A DNA stretch of 64,000 bases, from positions 163,176,813 through 163,240,812 of the forward strand of contig JAUPFV010000002.1 in the NCBI GenBank assembly GCA_036936605.1. Reading direction: 5' to 3'. Below, piece by piece: positions 48,012-58,832 of the stretch (the first letter of the stretch is position 1; each line of letters begins with the position of its first letter). Under the pieces are notes generated by a model. It made no database searches and had not been told where the DNA came from. It saw only the letters and a program-made list of their open reading frames with translations. The translations under genes and the position numbers were made by a program. The stretch comes from Limnanthes douglasii subsp. nivea. Taxonomy: Eukaryota; Streptophyta; Magnoliopsida; Brassicales; Limnanthaceae.

Positions 48012-50935
48012 ATGTTCATAGCCAGAAACGCCCTTGTTAAAGGCGGTTGGTTAAGCTTATCAGAGTTAGAAAAGGCGAAAAAAAGTAGAAAGAGAGAATC
48101 GCATTGCTGACGGCCTCTCAGTTTCTCCAAGTGAGAAATCTAGTGAACCGACTAAAGAAGCTGACCAAGGATCATCCTCTTCCAGAAACCCCAGGCCTAG
48201 ACAGTTATTCAAACTAAACCTTTCACCCCTTCCCTCAGGCTCTTCTGTTCAAGAGTCTCAACCTTCTGTTGTTTAAAAAAAAGTTGTTTCGAGTATCAGA
48301 AAACCTTCCCCCTTCATAGCCATGGGTTCTGACGTTGAGAAGTCCCCGGAAAAGACAATCCATCGCCGGATGACCCGTCTAACTAAAGCTCAATCTACTT
48401 CTTCACTGCCAAAGCCCTCCAGATTGGAGGCGGCTAGAACAACTTCAAGAGACAAGCCTTCCGGATCGGAGGCATCTAAAGTAGTCCCAAAAGGCCAAGC
48501 CCTCAGGATCCTAATCTCAACCGGACACCAGGCCTTTAGAGACAATAGGTGCTCAACCATCCGAACAGCCTCCGGTACCAGAAACTGACCCCCATCCATC
48601 CAAGGCAGCCGATAAACCTTCCATAGTGATGGAAGAAGTAATTAGAAGATAGTATCGAAGAGGCTCCTTTTGCAACTGAGGCATCAGGTCAAACGGGGGA
48701 TGATGTTTCTGACAAGAAGGGCAAAAGTAAAGTCAAGGTCTGTTTGACTCATCCAGAGCTTCCAGAGTGCTTTAGAGGGCAAGGTAGGCCCTTGCTTTAA
48801 AAATGTCAGTGTTAAATACCTGTTGGCTCTACCAAATATAAACTACATCTACACCCACACTGCTGAGTTGTGCCGGATCCGGACGAAATGGGGGATTCCA
48901 GAGTCAATGAAGGTAAAGATACCTATCACTTCGGAGACTCCTATGAACTGCAAGCTCAACGAGGTGGTGATTTTCACCGAGGTGCTAAACTGGGGAGTTC
49001 GGTTTCCATTGGACCCAGAAATTGTCAGGTATTTCCACCTAGTTAAACTCTGCCCAAGCCAGCTAAGTCCAAATGCATGGTATTCCCTCCTTGTTTGCAT
49101 AATGACATCAAGGTTGTCAAAAATCTCACTCCTAATTGAGCAGTTTGCTGCTGTGGCAAGCTTATGTAAGAATCATCAGATTCTATTTTACCATCATAAT
49201 ATGGGGAACATTCAAGGTGGTAGATGACTTGCTGGAGGACGAGAAGAACTGGAGGACACAATTTCTGTTTGTTAGTGTGACATGGGAGAACGGTAGGAAG
49301 ATCAAGGCCAACACCAATCCCAGCATGCTAACTAGCAGGTGGAAAAGTACTAGTGAGTTTTTTATTTATCTTTGTTTCTCATGCTTTTCTTTTCAAATCA
49401 TAAGTGTCCCCCTTCTGATTAATTTGTCACTTTTTTTTTAGTGCTGCCGAAGGAGTTCACCGGACACCTAGAGAAGGGGCCAAAAACCTGTGCTAAGCTT
49501 AATACATGGGCTGCAGAGCATTGGGGGAATGCCTTCCACAATTGCTTCACCTCGGGCAATTTTGTAAGGTCCCATCTGTGGAACACCAAAGATCAGAGGG
49601 ACCTCTCATGAGAAGATCTGACTACACCGCCTCCTCCTGGTGTAATTCTCAAACAAACAAAGGCCAAGGATGGTAAATTGGTCTTACCTTCCAGAGCAAA
49701 AGCTCCCACCAAGATGAAAGGGAAGAAGAAGAAAGTTGCAACAGAGTTGGTTCAAGCAGCCATAGAGGGGACTAGTTTAGGGAACCAAAGGGGGATTGAT
49801 GTTGTCCTCCTTAAAGTAGTAGAACCTGAAACAGTAAGGGAGGTGAGAGAGTCGCAGAACCCATCAAAGCCTCCCAAGAAAGACCGGAAAAGAAGGGCCA
49901 GCAGTGATGAGAAGGCTGCTAAAAAGAAGAAAGTCACCTTAGGAGAAGAAATAATTCTTCGCCCTCCAGAGACTCTACCTTCACCAGCCCCTGTTGATCC
50001 CACTTTATAAGAGAAGATCCCAACAGGTCTGTAGTCCGGAGAGGTGGCTAGGGGAGGGAATGAAGAAGTGGACATCAATGCCCTTCATAACTTTGATGTA
50101 TACTTCAATAATTTTGAGAAGGATGATTTTGCAGGTCCCTACCGCCCCTCCAGCTCTGCCAACATGGTGACTTTCAATAGTAAGTCTTTCTCCGTCTCCG
50201 GAGAGCAACATTTTCTGAGCCACTCCCTTCTTGGTCACATCCAGCCAGTGCTTGACTTGGAGAGACAGGTGAAAAACCAGACCACTCTCATCAATTCCAT
50301 CACCTCTAACAAGGAATCTCTGTCAACCAGCCTTCTCAATGCCAATCAGAGTATATAAGAACTAAAGAAGGAGATAGAGGCATTGAGAAAGGACAAGAAA
50401 GATTCATCAACCAAGTTGGGCACTTCGGAGACTGCCAGAACTGAACTCCAAACTAAGTGCTCCGGTTTGGAAAAGGACCTCACAACATTAAGGGAGGACC
50501 TGAAGACCAAAGACGGTGTCATCCAAACCCTATCCAATGAGAAGACTTCATTAGAAGGTACTGTGTCGAAGATGGCCAAGGAGAAAGATGGTTTGGTGAA
50601 GCATCAGGAGCAAGTTATTTAGGTAAGTATTGATAAATATACCAACGAAGTGATAGATTCCCTAGAGAAAATATATGATGAAGTTAGGTCTGACATGATG
50701 CTGCTCTTCCACGAGACTTTTCCGAAAAGAACGTTTGGTCCCTTATGAAAATATGTAAAATTTGATGAAATCCCATTTCACACCATGGCCGATGGCGACA
50801 AGCATAACTACTCCAGTGGAATCGATTCTACTACTGATGATGAATGGAGAACTCGTGAGAGTTCAAGTGTTGAACTCTGAAGTCCCAAGAAAGGTGGTGG
50901 CGGTGAAGGAACATCCGAAGGGAACAAACCCTAAG
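48012..50935 (+). pseudogene. Antisense extra gene (aORF) of element D
   Basis: The best preserved copy. The N-terminal part is Ser/Pro-rich (FIAMGSDVEKSPEK at 48315). The core at 48820-49340 has KYLLALPNINYIY, WGIPESMKVKIPITSETP, GVRFPLDPE, LCPSQLSPNAWYSLLVC and FLFVSVTWENGR. Intron 49353-49441. After it LPKEFTGHLEKGPKTC, then a Lys-rich NLS-like PKKDRKRRASSDEKAAKKKK (49880-49940), FDVYFNNFEKDDFAGPYRP and a coiled coil at 50250-50620. The tail is acidic. Stops near 48650, 49610, 50008, 50356 and 50620 indicate decay. Likely nuclear; function unknown. Resembles Transposase_28-like proteins by memory. Confidence 0.75.
49353..49441 (+). other. Intron in the antisense gene of element D
   Basis: AGTACTA is followed by GTGAGTTTTTTATT, and a long T run ends in TTTTTTTTAG before TGCTGCCGAAGG; 89 bases. 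It is at the same position as introns in A and B. Confidence 0.75.
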
Positions 50936-50967
50936 GTTTAATTATATTTTTTTGTTTTTTTGAACAA

Positions 50968-51105
50968 TTAAAGTCCTTGGATGGCCAAGGCATATTTTGT
51001 AATATCATCCGGTCAGAATCCGGATAAGTCTTTCAAACATCTAAAGTCCTTGGATGGCCAAGGCATGTTTTGTTTTTCTTGTTCGGTTAAAGTCCGGATA
51101 GGTTT
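50968..51105 (-). repeat. 73-bp tandem repeat, about 1.9 copies, element D
   Basis: TAAAGTCCTTGGATGGCCAA begins at 50969 and 51042. A third partial TTAAAGTCCGGATAGG follows at about 51083. It sits between the antisense gene and the end of pol. Confidence 0.75.
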
Positions 51106-51373
51106 ATTTATCAAATCTTCCTTTATTTAATACTTTCTTCCCTTTAACTTTTAATGGCTAATGTTTAAATAGCCCCTAGTATTTCAGAAGTATTATAGTG
51201 AGAATGTTTAATATCTCTGATGACATGTATTTAATGGTCATCCCTTAACCAAGTTTATCCGATCTGCTAAAGATCCAAAGTGTTGAACCATTGATTCGTA
51301 CTTGAATTAAATTGCAGTGAGACCACACCGGATGTTTTAAGAAGGCATCACATTTTAGTGAATGAAAAACCGG

Positions 51374-51420
51374 ACACCTCATTAAAACCTCCCCGTGCCA
51401 CCAGGGTAGGAAAGAGTATA
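51374..51420 (-). other. Conserved non-coding block after pol, element D
   Basis: Minus strand: ACTCTTTCCTACCCTGGT, then GGGGAGGTTTTAATGAGGTG. It matches element A (5095-5146) nearly base for base except in the middle. Confidence 0.6.
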
Positions 51421-51479
51421 CCCCCATAATATTTACATTAATATCTAACAAGTAAATATTTACACAAATTTTATTCTAA

Positions 51480-53503
51480 ATATAACCTGAGATGTTCAAT
51501 ATTTCATTGGTGCTTCAAAACCCTTCCTTCTTTTTCGTGAAGCCTATATGTCCCAGGTTTAAGTTTTTCGGAGGCCTCATAGGGGCCTTCCCAGTTCGGA
51601 GCCAGCTTACCGAACTACTTCTCCTTGGTATGTAAGAAAACGTTTCTCAATACTTTATCTCCCAGTTGAAAATCTCTTCTCTTGACCTTGGAAGCAAACC
51701 TGCTCCTCATCAAGCCTTGGTAGTGGGTTGTTCTCAAGTGAGCTTTAACCTTTCTCTCTTCTATTAAGTCCAACTGATTCCTAATTTCTATCTCATTAGC
51801 TTGTTCTGAATAGTAATAGACCCTGTATGATGGTAGGGTAGCTTCAATAGGGGTAATGACATCAATCCCATACACCAAAGTAAAAGGAGATTCTTGTGTA
51901 GCAGCCCGAGGAGTAGTTCGGTATGCCCACAATACTTCTTGCAGATAGCTTGGCCACCTCCCTGCAGCTCATTCTAGATTCTTTTTTAATCCGGACAAAA
52001 TAGTCATGTTAGCAACTTTAACCTGGCCGTTTGTTTGTGGATGGAAAGTAGAAGAAAAACAGTGTTGAATGCCTCTAGAAGCACATGTATACTCAAGCTT
52101 TCCTCATCTTCCTTGTTTCAGTTTGATTGTATGGATGGGCATTCTTGTATATGAATCCAAGGATAGGACTCAGAATATGCTATGGTTGCCAAGGAATCTG
52201 CCAGTGTAATTTCTGACCTATGAATATGCTCATAACAAACACCTTTGAAGTTGGCTGCCACCTCTTTCAGAAGAAGTAAGTATTTGATCAGCTGTTCCTT
52301 CTTGGCCTCAGACTGACCTTGACCATAATAGATGAGAAGGTGGGAGTCACTCATCAACCTAACCCTTTTAGCCTCACATAGAATAACTAATTTAAGACTA
52401 GTTATAGCTGCTTCATATTTAGACTCATTATTACAGGCCCTGAATCCAAATCATATAACCTGTTACATTTTACCACCATACGGAGAGGTTAGGAAAATTC
52501 CAGCTCCACAACCCATTGTACTTGATCCTCCATCAGTCCGGACTACCCACTCTTTCTTGGTTTTTTCTTCTGAAGTTTGTTTAGAGCTCATGTACGAGTG
52601 GAATTCCACCAGGAAACCAGCAACTGATTGAGCTTTGATAGCAGTTCGTGGGACGAAATCAATGCCATAATCACCTAACTCTACTAACCACTTGGTCATT
52701 CTGCTTGATATGTCTGCTTTTTGAAGAACATTCTTCAATGGGAAATATGTCTGGACAATGATAGAATGAGACTGAAAATACGGCCTCATTTTTCTTGCTG
52801 CAATTACTAAGGCTAGTGCCAACTTTTCAAGCTTCAAGTACCTCTTCTCAGCATCTATCAAACTTTTGCTAATCTAGTACACCGGACGGGGTAGTTGTCC
52901 ACTTCCCTCACCAATACTGCGCTTATAGCACATTCTGACACAACCAAGTATACGTAGATTGTTTTTCCTTGAATGGGTTTAAAAAGAGTCTTTAGTGAGG
53001 ATAAGTGTTTCTTTATTTCAACAAAAGCTTGGCTGCACTGTGGGGACCAATTAAAATCTTTAGCATTCTTCAAGGCTTGGAAAAACGGAGCACACTTGTC
53101 CGAGGACCTTGAAATGAAACGATTCAAGGCATCCAACCTCCGAGTGAGTCTCTGTAATTTTTTAATATTTAGAGGAGGATCCATTTCCAGTACAGTATTA
53201 AGCTGATCCGGATCGGGCTGTATCCCTTTCTCACTTATTATATACCCCAAAAAATATTCTGGATTGAACCCCAAATACACATTTTTTTGGATTCAGTTTC
53301 AAATTCACAATTGCCAATTTAGCAAATGTCTCTCGAAGGTCAACTATATACAAATCCTCCTCCAAGCTTTTAACCATCATATCATATATGTATACCTCCA
53401 TATTTCTGCCAATCTGGGTAGTGAATGTGTTTTTAAACCCAAATACATCACCTTGTAACAATGGAGACCTCTATTTGTTATAAAGGTAGTATGATCTTGG
53501 TCC
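51480..53503 (-). pseudogene. Integrase remnant, RNase H x2 and RT C-terminal part of D
   Basis: RT at 53503-53230 has DHTTFIT, TTQIGRNMEVYIYDMMVKSL; the YxDD-type site reads YIYD, so a catalytic Asp is lost. The connection and RNase H 1 follow (53280-52460; MDPPLNIKKLQRLTRR, DAEKRYLKLEKLALAL, KWLVELGDYGIDF). RNase H 2 is at 52540-52120 (VVRTDGGSSTMGCGAG, HIHRSEITLADSLATIAYS). The integrase HHCC and first part of the core are absent. Sequence goes from RNase H 2 to IQHCFSSTFHPQTNG at about 52060, then WAYRTTPRAATQESPF and FQLGDKVLRNVF. Confidence 0.8.
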
Positions 53504-54576
53504 CAAACCCGCGGGTACCCGACCCGAGCCGACCTGATGGGATGGGTTATGGGTTTAAAAAAACTTCCGCGGATGGTTCGTGGGTTTGAAAATTTACTAC
53601 CCGCCGGGTTTGGGATGGGTTATGGGTTTAAGAAATTTCCCACGGGTACCCAACCCGAACCCGACCCATTGTGTAATACCCGATGGGTACCCGCTAAATT
53701 AATATTATATAAAAAATTAAATTATCTAATATTATTTAACAAACTTGAAAATAAAATTACTAATATTATTATTTGTATTATGTAATGCCAAAAACAATTT
53801 ATTATTTATTAATATATATATATATATAATATTTTGAAAAATATTATTCTAAATTTAACATTTAATTTAATTTTTTCAAATATTTTGTTTTTTATCTCTA
53901 CAAAACTGAGAATAATGAGTATATTTTGAAAAAATATCATCCTAAATTTGTTAATTAAACAAAATATCATTCTACATTTAAACAAAATATTTGTTAATTA
54001 TAATTATTATAGTATATTTTGACAAATATCATTTTTCTACATTTAAATATTGAATTTGATTTTTCAATATCTCTTTTGAATTTTATTTTATTTTTCTGTC
54101 CAATAATAATATTATTAATTAAATTAAAAAATATTTACTAACATATACCAAGACCATATATTAATTATTAAAAAAGATTTACTAACATATTTAAATTTGA
54201 TAAATTTAAACATGTTTATTTTATTTGTTGGAATTAATATCAAATTCTAGAAGATCTAAAATATTTTTAATCAAATTAAAAAAAAATATTTACTAACATA
54301 TACCAAAACTATATATAAATTATGAATAGATATATTTGCTTATTAACATACAGTATATTTTCAAAAATAAATTTTTTTATGTAAATATTAAATTTGAATT
54401 TTTAAAACTTCAATGGGTACCCGCGGATGGGTACCCGAACCCGGCGGGTTTGGGTGTGGGAAAAAAATATTACTACCCGACGGGTACGGGTTAGGGCATG
54501 GGTTTGAAAAAATATAGACGGGATGGGTTACGGGTTTAGCTATACCCGCACCCATCCCGACCCATTGCCATCCCTA
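53504..54576. mobile_element. hAT-like remnant in the RT of D
   Basis: A 1.07 kb insert whose ends are rich in CGGGTACCCG, ACCCGAACCCG and GGGATGGGTTATGGGTTT subterminal motifs, with an AT-rich middle. The right end, reading outward, is TTGCCATCCCTA, a hAT-type terminus. The left end lacks the matching TAGGGATGGCAA. RT sequence between VAPVV (right) and DQDHTTF (left) is missing, so the left border reflects a deletion. No transposase is seen. Confidence 0.7.
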
Positions 54577-55330
54577 ACAACAGGTGCAACATCATTCAGG
54601 AATGACAATTTGTGTGAGATAACACTTGCAGGTACTCCGGTTACATCACCATTGCACCAAGCAAAGACATGCTCATTATTTGATAAAAAGGACAACAACT
54701 TCTTTTTGAATTTTGGCACCATCTTGGAGCCAACCTTGATGTTTCTACCCTCTGCCAATGAGTGGGTTTCAATCTCTTCCAATGGTATTATAACACTAGG
54801 GGCCTCTCTGGGTTATCAATCTCACCCTTTCCCTCAGAAGGCCCCAGTAACTGCTAATCTTCATTAATCCGAACTGCTCCCAATGTTTTAGGAGAAAGTG
54901 CAGTTGCATAGCACTCCCTTGCTATCTTCTGACTACTTCGGACAACACCCACCTGACCTTGAACTGCATACTTCAAACACTGGTGGATTGTTGAGGCCAC
55001 ATCATGCATTCTAGAGAGCCAGGACCTTCCAAAGATTGTATTGTAGCATTTGGGGCAATCTACCACAACAAATAACACCATGACCAGCTTTTTAAAAGGC
55101 CCCTTGCCCAACAGCACCTCTTCCTCAAACTCCTGGATTACATCCGCAGAGCTCCCTGTGAAGCCCACAATGGTTCTGTTTGATCGTTGAATAATGACCA
55201 GATTTGTCATGTGCTTGTAGGAGCTCAAGAAGAGGATGTTTGCCAAACTTCCTATGTCTATCAGAATTCGTCAGATATCATTTCCCCCAATAGATGCTCT
55301 TATCACCACAACATCCTCATGAGGTCCAGC
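54577..55330 (-). pseudogene. Protease and RT linker of element D
   Basis: The protease frame 55246-54854 has MANILFLSSYKHM preceded by ILIDIGS (DTG reads DIG), then NTIFGRSWLSRMHDVAS. The 54782-54540 frame is the linker before RT: KMVPKFKKKLLSFLSN, HVFAWCNGDVTGVPASV, SHKLSFLND, which is typical of Tat pol. It ends at the hAT border. Confidence 0.8.
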
Positions 55331-55384
55331 AGTGTTTCTTAAATCATCCTCGTCAGAAACTATAAATACAAAAGGGTTTTGGCA

Positions 55385-57192
55385 CTAATAAGAAGACATG
55401 CCCCCTTTCAACTGAGTAGCCAGACTATGAACATGCCTCTTTCTCGACGAAGAAGTGGGCGCTATCATGGTATCTCCTCCAAAGATGGTGAGTGACTCGA
55501 AGAAACTGATCAGCGCGGACACCATCTTGGTCTGCTCTGTTATGACCCCCACCTTATTCCGAGTTGGATCGGGATCCAAATACCTATAATCAACATCAGA
55601 TCTTTCATGGATCACCATTGCCCCTTCTTGGGCAGATGTTCCCATATTGTTTGTAGGACCTGTCAGAGGAGCATTGTCATGCCTTTTTCCACTCCTTCTT
55701 TTGACATACGCTCCAAGTTTGCCTCTCTCAATAAGATTCTGCACTTCTTGTTTCAAGGCTATGCAGTCTTGAGTATTATGGACTATATCATTGTGATATT
55801 GGCAAAAACAAGTATTTCGACTCTCTCTAGGGGACTGCAGTGTTGCTGGTTTTCGGAAATGAACTTCCTCATTAGTCTTGTCATATATTGTGGCTACATT
55901 CTTTTTAAATTCTGCAAACCACTTCGGTTGAACCCAAGGACCTCTTTTACTCCTTGATTGTTGGCTCTGAGATTGATTCTGGTTGGATTGAGTCTGTTTA
56001 GCCCTGTTGGACCCTTGTTTGGTCTCCTTAGCCTTATATTTGGATTGATTTTGAGCTGTTGTGGTGGACCTCACCCGACGGTGCACCCTGGTTTTCTTAG
56101 TTTCATCCACATTAATCTGATTTCCCACCGGATTTAATAGGCCACCCTAAGTCATGGCTTTCTTCCTGGTCACCGAATCGGCTACATTCTTAGGGTTCAA
56201 CCCTTGTCTCAAGAAAGCGATTGCCACCTGTTCGAAGCAATCTGCTAACCCGTTCTTGGTATACGAATCGACTTATATATTCCTTTAAGGACTCATTTGG
56301 TTCTTGGGCACAGTGGATAATAGTATCTTCATTGCCCTTCACCTCCTTACTTCCCACAAATTGCCTCAGGAAGACAACCCAGAGTGTATCAAAGTTTCTG
56401 ATACACCCTTGGGGTAAACTGTTGTAGCACTTAAGAGCACTTCTCATAAGAGATCGGGAGAAGGCTCTACACAGAAGTTTGTCATCATCATCGAAATTTA
56501 TCATGAAGTTCTTGAGTTTCTCTAGGTGGTTATCCGGATCCTTACTTCCATCATACTTCTCCACTTTGGACCTTTCAAACCTTTTGGGTAGGTTTCCGGA
56601 CAATATTTTGGCGGAAAAAGGTAACTGTATCCAATTCATTTTATGACTGAAGACTGTGTCTTCATTAGGTGTTGCAAAAATACATGGTTTGGTCTGAAAC
56701 GCAAAAGGATCGATCAGCAACTGATCAACATGCCTGTGGCTGTGGCTGTGAGATGACCCCTTGCCCAGATGCCTTTAAGCCTTCCATACCTATATCTCTT
56801 TCTTGAATATTTTTTAACTAGTTTATGTTTCTTTCTGGACTCCCTTCCTCACTTCTTGATGACAAAGACTCCTCAAGCTCAGCCTCGTTCAAAGAGCTGC
56901 TAGAGGACTCAGAATCTGAACTTTCAACCGGCTTAGACCGGTGAGTCTTCTTAGAGCTAACATGGGTCTTTTTTGAACTCAAATGATTCTTTGCTGATGG
57001 ATCATTCTCCTTAGGGTTCTTAGTATGATGTATAGATGACACCTCTGACTTCTCCCTTATACTATTTTGTGCTTGTTTTATGGCCCTTAAAGCCTCTATT
57101 TTTGCTCTCAACTTGTCTTGCTCTTCGATGGTGAAGTTCCCTGCTCGTTCGGATCCATCCGAACTGGTCTTTTCTACTGGTTTTGAATGCAA
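55385..57192 (-). pseudogene. Gag of element D
   Basis: Frames run 57192-56818 (N-terminal, Ser/Lys-rich), 56720-56190 (core: LPKRFERSKVEKYDGSKDPD, LLCRAFSRSLM, CYNSLPQG) and 56128-55385. The last has FAEFKKNVATIYDKTNEEVH and CFCQYHNDIVHNTQDCIALK, the CX-H-C pattern also found in A and F. Relatively few stops break it. Confidence 0.85.
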
Positions 57193-57210
57193 GATTCAGG
57201 CACCCTCGCA

Positions 57211-57533
57211 TTCCCACTATGGTCACCAATTTGGTTTGGTTTATTTTGGGCTAAAGGTAGTTTAGTAAAGTGTTTTGTGAAGTTTCAAAGTATTAAGTGT
57301 TTGATGTAGAATGTAGTGAGATAATTGAGCAACTTGGTTGTACTAAATGTTCATTACCCTCATTAATGAAAGTAGTTGGTATATTTATACTCTTAATTAA
57401 GGACCCATGGGCTTACGGGTTGAATTATGAAACCGATAAAGTTTAAGGACCCATTAATCTTTTAAGTAGATTAGCAAATAGCTTAGTCAAAAGGTGTTTT
57501 ACTTCTGTGTTGTCCGGATTATTTAGTGGCATC
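57211..57533 (-). repeat. PBS and truncated 5' LTR of element D (LTR 57232-57533)
   Basis: Minus strand ATTGGTGACCATAGTGGGAA is the PBS (57211-57231). The LTR copies 47279-47580 and stops at TTTAGTGGCAT, so about 68 bases of U3 are missing. The sequence next to it (57534-57580) reuses LTR pieces. Confidence 0.85.
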
Positions 57534-58832
57534 ATCAACATAATGGAGAAAATAGCTTAGTCAAAAGGTATTTATACTCATTACAGCATTCTCAAAGTTT
57601 AAAGATCAGTTTAACCTTATACTCAAGCGTATCCTTGTAGACAAATTCTCTCAAGGATTACTCAAAATAAAATTGTTTAACCAATTTTTGGAATCGCTAA
57701 AATTTAAAGGAGAATATAGCTTATATGTTTGGAACTCTAGGCGTGTTCTATTTGTATTTGATTTAATGGAATATATTTGCAAATCTGGTCTATAATATTT
57801 GGAACTTCAAGCATGTTCTATTTTAATTTGATTTAAAGGAAGACATCTGCAAAATATGGTTTGAAAATGTCTGGACCATTTGGGAAGCATTAATGAGGCT
57901 GTTAAGATGGAAAACAAACTTCAGTCCAAAATATGAAAGTGCTTTCACACTTGTATGGATCAGATAGAGAGAATCTCTAAGTACCTCTACAATGAAAGCA
58001 TAATTAAAGATATAATGTCATCTATTGGAGATCCTTTAAAGATTATAGTACCATATAAAAATAGATCTTACCATAACGCATGTTATGATTGGATTAAAAT
58101 TGATGTTTCTAAAAAGAATCAGCACCATATCTGGATTGGATTTGGTGATAACTAGGGATGTTGGTTAACGATCAGCTACAAAGACTTACCAAAATAATAC
58201 ATTAGTTGTTTTCACCTGGGTCATTGTCAAGATATGTGTAAGAAAGCAACAACCAAAAATATTGCCATAATGAAGAATTGTCTAAAGTAGAGAAAGAAGG
58301 TAAAAAAGTGATTCTCAAAGCAACATCCTCTTTAAATATACTGAAACTTACAAAGACAAAGTTTATCACCAAAAAATCAAATTTATGGTTATCAAACCAG
58401 ATCAAAGAATGGAGGAGAGAATTACAAACATACATCCTAAATATCATATATTATCAGACAAGAATTCAAGTACAAGAAAGATAAAGAAACAACACATTAC
58501 TATGTTATTAAAATTCAAAATAATACTCATAATCAAGATATCAAATCCCCATATAAACTATATAAATTCTTGAGCAAACCTACAACCTATCCAATTCCCA
58601 AGATTATGAAAATTTGATCTCTGGCAATGTCACCCCAACCAGAACAATATAGGAACCTTGCCTGTTTCTCCAACTCTTAAACCCAAAGAGACTAATGCAG
58701 GATTCCATGAAGTTTTCAACAGAAAACTAAAGGAATCTATAAGAAAGAAAAAGTCTAATAGTCTAATAATCCAATCCTTGAGATACTCAGGGACTAGAAA
58801 ACCATCTACCTCTCTGCCTAATGTTGATAAAG

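Larger units (their letters stand above)
47279..57533 (-). mobile_element. Tat-like element D, nested in the L1
   Basis: The 3' LTR (47279-47648) is complete. The 5' LTR (57232-57533) is truncated on its U3 side. Between are the antisense gene, 73-bp repeat, integrase remnant, RNase H x2, RT, protease, gag and PBS. The two LTRs differ by roughly 7% in the shared 300 bases by hand count. Because of the truncation, no target duplication can be scored. A hAT remnant and a deletion lie in RT. Confidence 0.88.
47176..58160 (+). pseudogene. LINE ORF1 (DUF4283-like), interrupted by element D
   Basis: ATG at 47176 starts MEVFNNIVFKDEDFPDL. After D, at 57630-58160, comes FSQGLLKIKLFNQF, LKFKGEYSLYVWNSRRVLF, WKTNFSPKYESAFTLVW and MSSIGDPLKI, the classical DUF4283 order of plant L1 ORF1 proteins, which bind element RNA. 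D and the truncation of its right LTR have removed part of the N-terminal region. Confidence 0.75.

Noticed and set aside
53811..53830. TA-rich run as a possible promoter
   Set aside because: It is a short microsatellite in the AT-rich middle of the hAT remnant without an adjoining gene.
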